Origin: a virus
Direction: 5' to 3' (one strand)
Length of the DNA: 39,089 nt
Virus record (IMG/VR): IMGVR_UViG_3300020215_000884
Coordinates: 1-39,089 of that record
The translations under genes and the position numbers were made by a program. Position 1 is the first letter of the stretch; each line of letters starts with the position of its first letter. The notes below the pieces were generated by a model that saw only the letters and a list, made by a program, of their open reading frames with translations, made no database searches and was not told the DNA's origin. Shown here piece after piece: positions 35,480 to 39,089 of the stretch.

Positions 35480-36687
35480 CCCGCGATAGCGGCAGCCGCC
35501 GTGAGGCCGAGACCGGAACGGGCTCGGGGCGAAGCCCGGCAGAGCGGCCCGCCGAAGAGCGGGCATCGCCCAACCCTTGGATTCAGGAGACCCCAACAAT
35601 GCCCGGTGAGACCGAACTGCTGGCGGTCGAACGCTGCCTGAACTTCTTCGCGAGCGTCATCAAATCCGGCGAAAGCTGGTCGGCGACATGCGAGGCCGAG
35701 TTTCGCGCGGCGAAGGAAGCCCTGAACACCCGCGCCACCCCGGCTCTACCGGAGGAGCGGGCGAAGCTGGTCGAAAACCTGAAAAGCTTCGAAGCGGCCA
35801 TCCGCTCGGAAGTAGGGCAGGACCGAGAGGACGGGTGTAACGCTGCCGCCGACATGCGCGAGCGCCGGGCCGACGAACTGGCGGCCACCATCGCCTTTAT
35901 TGAACGCATGTCCGTCGCACCTCTACCGGATGAAGAAGCGGTAGAGCTTCTGGCGCGTCGTTTTTACGAGGCGCGGCCCGCGACCGGTTCGCTCGATCCC
36001 GATGAGCAGCGCCTTTCATGGGAAGAGGCTCAGACCGAGGCGGCGCCGTACGTGGCAGACTTACGCGCCTTCGCCCACCTCGCCTCCATCCCCTCCACGG
36101 TACCGGATGAAGAAGCGGTAGAGCGGGTGAAGCTGCCGCGAGAGGTGGGGCGCTCCTACGTTCGCGGGGCGAACGGCCAGTGGGTCGATCTGATAAACAT
36201 CGGGGGGCGAAAGGTTGAGGTTGATGCCGAGATAGCTCTGATAGTTCGCGCGCTGAACGATGCCGGGCTGCAACCGGTAGCCTCCTGTTCGGGCCACGGC
36301 CATCGCCCAGGCATAATCGCACTCTCTGACGGGCGCGAGATCATCATCGCCCGCGACTTTGACGAGGCGCGCCGGATCGAACGTCTGTTTCCACTCGACA
36401 TCAATGGTGATCCGACGGCCCCCCATCCCGGCCATGTTCTCGTACCGATAGAGGTGCTGGAGCCGTTACGAGCCGCCTACGATGCCTATGTGAACGTGAT
36501 GCAAAACTTCTCGGTCACAGGTGCAACGTCGGCTGAGCGTCGGTTCTCGGAGGGAGAGCGTGAAGACACCGCAAAAGAGGTGGCGCATGAGGCGCTGGCG
36601 GCAGTCACCTTCGAGCATCTCTACGCTGCCAACGAAGCCCTCGCCGCCGCTCCCGGGCCTTCCGTAGAGACGAACGATGAAGGGTAG
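35476..36687 (+). CDS. Long multi-segment phage protein with repeat-derived N-terminus
   Basis: The frame from 35476 (ATGA overlap) has 403 codons, but residues 2-33 or so come from repeat R10, and AGGAG stands nine bases before an internal ATG at 35599, which is a likely real start (362 aa). Residues 45-145 are helical and acidic. Two PDEEAVE segments (about 151 and 210) come from a 24-bp direct repeat (35924-35947 and 36101-36124). The C-terminal part has a conserved-looking domain (EVDAEIALIVRALNDAG, VASCSGHGHRPGIIAL, DGREIIIARDFDEARRIERL) of unknown function. It may be a repeat-built accessory protein. Confidence 0.6.
   Translation: MTRDSGSRREAETGTGSGRSPAERPAEERASPNPWIQETPTMPGETELLAVERCLNFFASVIKSGESWSATCEAEFRAAKEALNTRATPALPEERAKLVENLKSFEAAIRSEVGQDREDGCNAAADMRERRADELAATIAFIERMSVAPLPDEEAVELLARRFYEARPATGSLDPDEQRLSWEEAQTEAAPYVADLRAFAHLASIPSTVPDEEAVERVKLPREVGRSYVRGANGQWVDLINIGGRKVEVDAEIALIVRALNDAGLQPVASCSGHGHRPGIIALSDGREIIIARDFDEARRIERLFPLDINGDPTAPHPGHVLVPIEVLEPLRAAYDAYVNVMQNFSVTGATSAERRFSEGEREDTAKEVAHEALAAVTFEHLYAANEALAAAPGPSVETNDEG
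35481..35572 (-). repeat. Dispersed palindromic element, copy R10
   Basis: Minus-strand orientation: GGGCGATGCCC start, long hairpin CCCGC-TCTTCG-GCGGG, GGGC-TTCG-CCC hairpin, CCGAG...CTCGG arm with inner CCG-TT-CGG, GCC-TCAC-GGC hairpin, CGCTATCGCGG end. It lies between the overlap start 35476 and the strong ribosome binding site at about 35585. Confidence 0.75.
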
Positions 36688-36769
36688 GACGGCCTTCGGC
36701 AACCTGCTGGTCGGGCTACGCCCCGAGCCTGCTATGCAGTCTCGGCCATACGGCGACCATCAGGCGTAG
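36677..36769 (+). CDS. Repeat-derived mini-ORF, 30 aa, before the second ASCH gene
   Basis: The frame begins MKGRTAFGNLLVGLRPEPAM inside the end of the preceding gene (11-base overlap) and ends TAG within the ribosome binding region of the ASCH gene. It consists almost wholly of repeat copy R11. Protein function is unlikely. It is listed because the repeat is again carried in an open frame that abuts both neighbours. Confidence 0.3.
   Translation: MKGRTAFGNLLVGLRPEPAMQSRPYGDHQA
36686..36769 (+). repeat. Dispersed palindromic element, copy R11
   Basis: GGACGGCC start, GCCTTCGGC hairpin, GGGC-TAC-GCCC hairpin, CCGAG...CTCGG arm with perfect inner CTGC-TAT-GCAG, GCC-ATAC-GGC hairpin; the outer ends are shortened. 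It fills the gap between 36687 and 36779. Confidence 0.7.
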
Positions 36770-36778
36770 GAGAGCATC

Positions 36779-37078
36779 ATGAAAAAGACCCGCACCCTCT
36801 ACCTCCCGCTCAAGGGCATCTATTTCGACCAGATCAAGGCCGGCACCAAGCACGATGAGAACCGGCTGGCGAAACCCTATTGGGAGAAGCGGTTGGTCGG
36901 CCGCTCGTATGACTGCCTTGTCCTTACCCGCGGCTATCCGAAGGGCGGCGGCGTCGAAGGCGAAACCCGACTGACCCGCGCCTACGTCGGCTATACCCGC
37001 AAGAAGATTGTCCACATGCACTTTGGACCGGAGGAGGTCGAAGTGTTCGCTATCGATGTGAGGCAGCCTTCCCCGTGA
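36779..37078 (+). CDS. ASCH-domain protein (right-operon paralogue)
   Basis: The 99-residue product is related along its whole length to the ASCH gene at 24167-24478 (shared YFDQI-x-AG, KRLVGR-x-Y and VLTRGYPKGGGVEG, and the end VEVFAI). It starts MKKTRTLYLPLKGIYFDQIK with an ideal ribosome binding site (AGGAG, eight bases before the ATG). ASCH domains bind RNA or modified nucleosides. It ends in an overlap with the excisionase-like gene and so travels with the integration module. Its partner lies in the opposite operon. Confidence 0.8.
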   Translation: MKKTRTLYLPLKGIYFDQIKAGTKHDENRLAKPYWEKRLVGRSYDCLVLTRGYPKGGGVEGETRLTRAYVGYTRKKIVHMHFGPEEVEVFAIDVRQPSP

Positions 37079-37470
37079 CTCGGCGCCTTCTCACCGCCGC
37101 CCAGGTTACGGAGGAGTTCAACCTCCCGTCGGAAAGCTACGTCCGCACCATGCGCCTTCGCGGCCTCAAGCACGTTCCCCTCGGCCGCGCGATCCTCTAC
37201 GATGAGGCCGACGTCGCCGCCTTCATCGACTCCCAGAAGGTTCAGCTATGCCCCGCCCCAATTCCGGCCCCCGCCTCAAATGGCTCCCCAAGCGGCAAAG
37301 CTGGTACGTCGTCTGGTACGAGGCAGGCCGGGAAAGGCTCAGGTCTGCCGGCACGAGCGACCGCGGCCAGGCTGAAGCGGCTCTCGCCGAGATTATCGGC
37401 CAACGACAGCGGCGAAGCCGAGGTACCGGGTCTCGTGATCCGGCCCAAGTTTCCGTCGCGGAAGTCCTAG
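37075..37470 (+). CDS. Excisionase/AlpA-like HTH protein with long C-terminal overlap
   Basis: Residues 1-55 form an excisionase-type winged helix: RRLLTAAQVTEEFNLPSES, YVRTMRLRGLKHVPLGRAIL and YDEADVAAFIDSQ. This helps direct integrase towards excision. The frame continues out of phase with the integrase for 223 bases, encoding a Ser/Pro/Ala-rich basic tail that looks like a by-product of the overlap, unless it is used to couple the two. The GTG at 37075 overlaps the ASCH stop. Its place directly before int supports Xis. Confidence 0.72.
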   Translation: MTRRLLTAAQVTEEFNLPSESYVRTMRLRGLKHVPLGRAILYDEADVAAFIDSQKVQLCPAPIPAPASNGSPSGKAGTSSGTRQAGKGSGLPARATAARLKRLSPRLSANDSGEAEVPGLVIRPKFPSRKS

Positions 37471-38327
37471 ACCTCTATGGGACGGAACACGCCCCGACCC
37501 GCGCCGATCCCGCCCGAATCGGCTATGCGATCGACGCGCTGCTCTCGTTCTGGGACGGGAAGACGGTTGCCGAGATCAGCAAGACGAGCTGCCGCGCGTA
37601 CGCGAAGCACCGCCAGCGTGCGGCCGGCACGGTCCGACGGGAGCTCGGCACATTGACCGCCGCTCTCAACTTCGCCGTCCACGAAAAGCTTCTCGAGCGC
37701 GCGCCGCACGTCGAGCTGCCGGAGAAGCCGGAAGGCAAGGATCGCTGGCTGACCAGGAAAGAGGCTGCGGCGCTGCTGAACGCGGCGAGGACCGGCCGCA
37801 GCGACGTCCGCCTCTACCTGCCGCTGTTCATCCTCCTGGGGCTCTATACGGGCGCGAGGAAGCAGGCGATCCTCACTCTTCGTTGGCCCCAGGTGGATCT
37901 GGAAAGAGGCCGGATCGACTTCCGCCGCGGCTCCCGGCGGACGAACAAGGGGCGGGCGCATATCCCGATCCCCGCCCGGCTGCTGACCTTCCTCAAGCTC
38001 GCCCATCGCCGGCGGATGTCGGACGTGGGCTTCGTGCTTCACGACAAGGGGAAGCCGATCAAGGACATCGGCGGGGGCTGGGACGGGATCGACGCCGAAG
38101 GCCACGGGCAGGGTAGCTTCGGCAGCGCGTGCAAGCGGGCCGGGCTGGTCGACGTCACCCCGCACACCCTTCGGCATACGTGCGGAACCTGGCTGGCTCA
38201 GGCGGGAGTGGATTTGTGGGAGATCGCCGGCTGGCTTGGGCAGTCCTACGCGACGACTGTGGAGCTGTACGCTCACCATCATCCGGATCATATGGAGGAG
38301 GCGAAGCGGGCGAGCGACCGGCGCTAG
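37248..38327 (+). CDS. int: Tyrosine-family phage integrase
   Basis: The 359-residue protein has an N-terminal arm-binding region (PRLKWLPKRQSWYVVWYEAG), a core-binding SAM-like domain (about 68-160) and a catalytic domain with R204 in TGARKQAIL, H306-x-x-R309 in PHTLRHTCG, Q332 in WLGQS (usually His) and the nucleophile Y341 in ELYAHHHPD. It inserts the phage at attP/attB. The ATG follows AGAAGG by seven bases. The start lies within the excisionase-like gene, and its stop shares CTAG with the convergent HTH gene. The attachment site itself was not identified. Confidence 0.92.
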   Translation: MPRPNSGPRLKWLPKRQSWYVVWYEAGRERLRSAGTSDRGQAEAALAEIIGQRQRRSRGTGSRDPAQVSVAEVLDLYGTEHAPTRADPARIGYAIDALLSFWDGKTVAEISKTSCRAYAKHRQRAAGTVRRELGTLTAALNFAVHEKLLERAPHVELPEKPEGKDRWLTRKEAAALLNAARTGRSDVRLYLPLFILLGLYTGARKQAILTLRWPQVDLERGRIDFRRGSRRTNKGRAHIPIPARLLTFLKLAHRRRMSDVGFVLHDKGKPIKDIGGGWDGIDAEGHGQGSFGSACKRAGLVDVTPHTLRHTCGTWLAQAGVDLWEIAGWLGQSYATTVELYAHHHPDHMEEAKRASDRR

Positions 38328-38602
38328 ACGGTCTGTCGCGGCGTGATCACGTCTACCTGTAGCTCGTCAAGCCACTGCATCCTCTGCTCGTGACTCATCA
38401 ATTCCCATGCAACAATAGCAGCTAAAACATAGCGGGGCGTCCCCGACCCCCATTTCTCCCGAAGCTGGAGCGAGGCCGTATTTTCTGAGACGCCCACGAT
38501 GCGCGCCAAAAGCTTCTGCGGCAGCCCGGCGCGTTTGGCTCGAATCTGTAGCGGAGCCCCTTCCACGGGCTGAGAAGCTACATCGGCGGCGATCAACGTC
38601 AC
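38324..38602 (-). CDS. HTH regulator convergent with the integrase, 92 aa
   Basis: From a GTG at 38602 with AAGGAG ten bases upstream, the protein contains a Cro/C1-like HTH (LQIRAKRAGLPQKLLARIV, SENTASLQLREKWG) and a helical end (YVLAAIVAWELMSHEQRMQW). The upstream part of the open frame has no ribosome binding site. It is one of the few minus-strand genes in the right arm, has its own divergent region with the gene at 38682, and ends against the integrase (shared CTAG). It could regulate integration, or itself, in the lysogen. Confidence 0.68.
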   Translation of the reverse strand: MTLIAADVASQPVEGAPLQIRAKRAGLPQKLLARIVGVSENTASLQLREKWGSGTPRYVLAAIVAWELMSHEQRMQWLDELQVDVITPRQTV

Positions 38603-38681
38603 AGTGATTTTTCTCCTTGCCAAGCTAATTGCATAGGCGTAGAGAAAAGTCAACGCAGCAGTGATTTTGGAGGCAAGCGAA

Positions 38682-39089
38682 ATGCACGACGACGACCAGC
38701 CTTTGCCGAAAACCACGCCGGGCGGCGCGCTTCATTTGCTGAGGCAGCGGGAGCGGCGCTTCATCGAGGCGGCGAACAATCCGAACTATGACGAGGTGCG
38801 CGAGGAGTCTGCCCGCTCCTTGCTCCACACTGCCGAGCGAACCGTCTGGACCGTCTGTGCGCGCGTGTTGGGTTGGGAGTGGTCTCCGGCCTATGGCGGC
38901 TTCGTTCGGGCCGACTACCACCCCAACGGCCCGGGCTACAAATTCGACAGCCGCCCCTCCGAACTGGACGCGGAAGAGGCCTGCTTTATCGACGGCATCG
39001 AAACGCTCGAACAGGCGGTTGCCAAACTGGAAGAGGCGGATGCCGCCGAGGCGGACGAACTTTTAACGGCTGAGCTGGCTCGTGGCTGA
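38682..39089 (+). CDS. Hypothetical protein at the right end, 135 aa
   Basis: The ATG was chosen over a GTG at 38661 because GGAGG lies eight bases upstream. The protein begins MHDDDQPLPKTTPGGALHLL and has helices (LLRQRERRFIEAANNPNYDE, ESARSLLHTAERTVWTVCAR) and an acidic C-terminal helix (about 95-135). It has no membrane segment or known motif. Its stop codon is the last codon of the window. If the molecule is circular the next gene would start immediately after it. Confidence 0.6.
   Translation: MHDDDQPLPKTTPGGALHLLRQRERRFIEAANNPNYDEVREESARSLLHTAERTVWTVCARVLGWEWSPAYGGFVRADYHPNGPGYKFDSRPSELDAEEACFIDGIETLEQAVAKLEEADAAEADELLTAELARG

Noticed and set aside
1-39089. Search by eye for tRNA genes, CRISPR arrays and insertion sequences
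   Set aside because: No cloverleaf with T-loop GTTCGAA-type sequence, no regularly spaced direct repeats and no transposase were seen. The multi-hairpin elements lack tRNA signature loops.

Overview
The window looks like a temperate, P22-type podovirus (a prophage, or a whole phage genome cut open between two genes) from a GC-rich alphaproteobacterium. A sphingomonad host is a guess from protein style and base composition. There are no host genes, tRNAs, rRNA, CRISPR arrays or insertion sequences that I can see. The first base is the A of an ATG and the last three bases are a stop codon, and both end genes lie on the plus strand, so the ends may join into one rightward operon.

Layout. A bidirectional switch lies at about 27.43-28.8 kb. 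It holds a Cro-like gene (minus strand), a LexA/CI-type self-cleaving repressor (plus strand) with a co-transcribed coiled-coil lipoprotein, and repeated operators of the form GCGGGA-N4-TCCCGC sitting inside promoters. From it, one very long minus-strand unit runs left through regulators, a ParB-adenine methyltransferase fusion, an ASCH protein, RusA, a second methyltransferase and an O-like replication gene with candidate iterons (20.8-27.6 kb). It continues into packaging and virion genes (terminase, portal, scaffold, coat, connector, gp10-like stabiliser, ejection proteins, lytic transglycosylase, beta-helix tailspike; 3.3-20.3 kb) and a lysis cassette (1.0-3.25 kb). The plus-strand unit (28.8 kb to the right end, perhaps continuing at base 1) carries small accessory genes, two MazG-like genes, a RecE-like exonuclease with RecT annealing protein, a Ref-like HNH nuclease, a second ASCH protein, an excisionase-like protein and a tyrosine integrase. 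The two units converge at about 0.83-1.0 kb around an AT-rich dyad.

Most striking observations. (1) Eleven copies of an approximately 90-bp multi-hairpin element occur only in the accessory and early regions, in both orientations. They are fused in frame to gene ends or form whole mini-ORFs, and their stems differ in sequence while keeping pairing, which suggests a selected RNA structure. (2) The lambda-like switch has near-leaderless repressor genes and a terminator that doubles as an operator-like site. (3) A TTAGGTTT-plus-hairpin element sits in four of the larger intergenic gaps of the virion operon. (4) A candidate replication origin with iterons lies inside the replication gene. (5) Very small ORFs bridge genes by stop-start overlaps.

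All family assignments come from reading motifs by eye. No database search was run.
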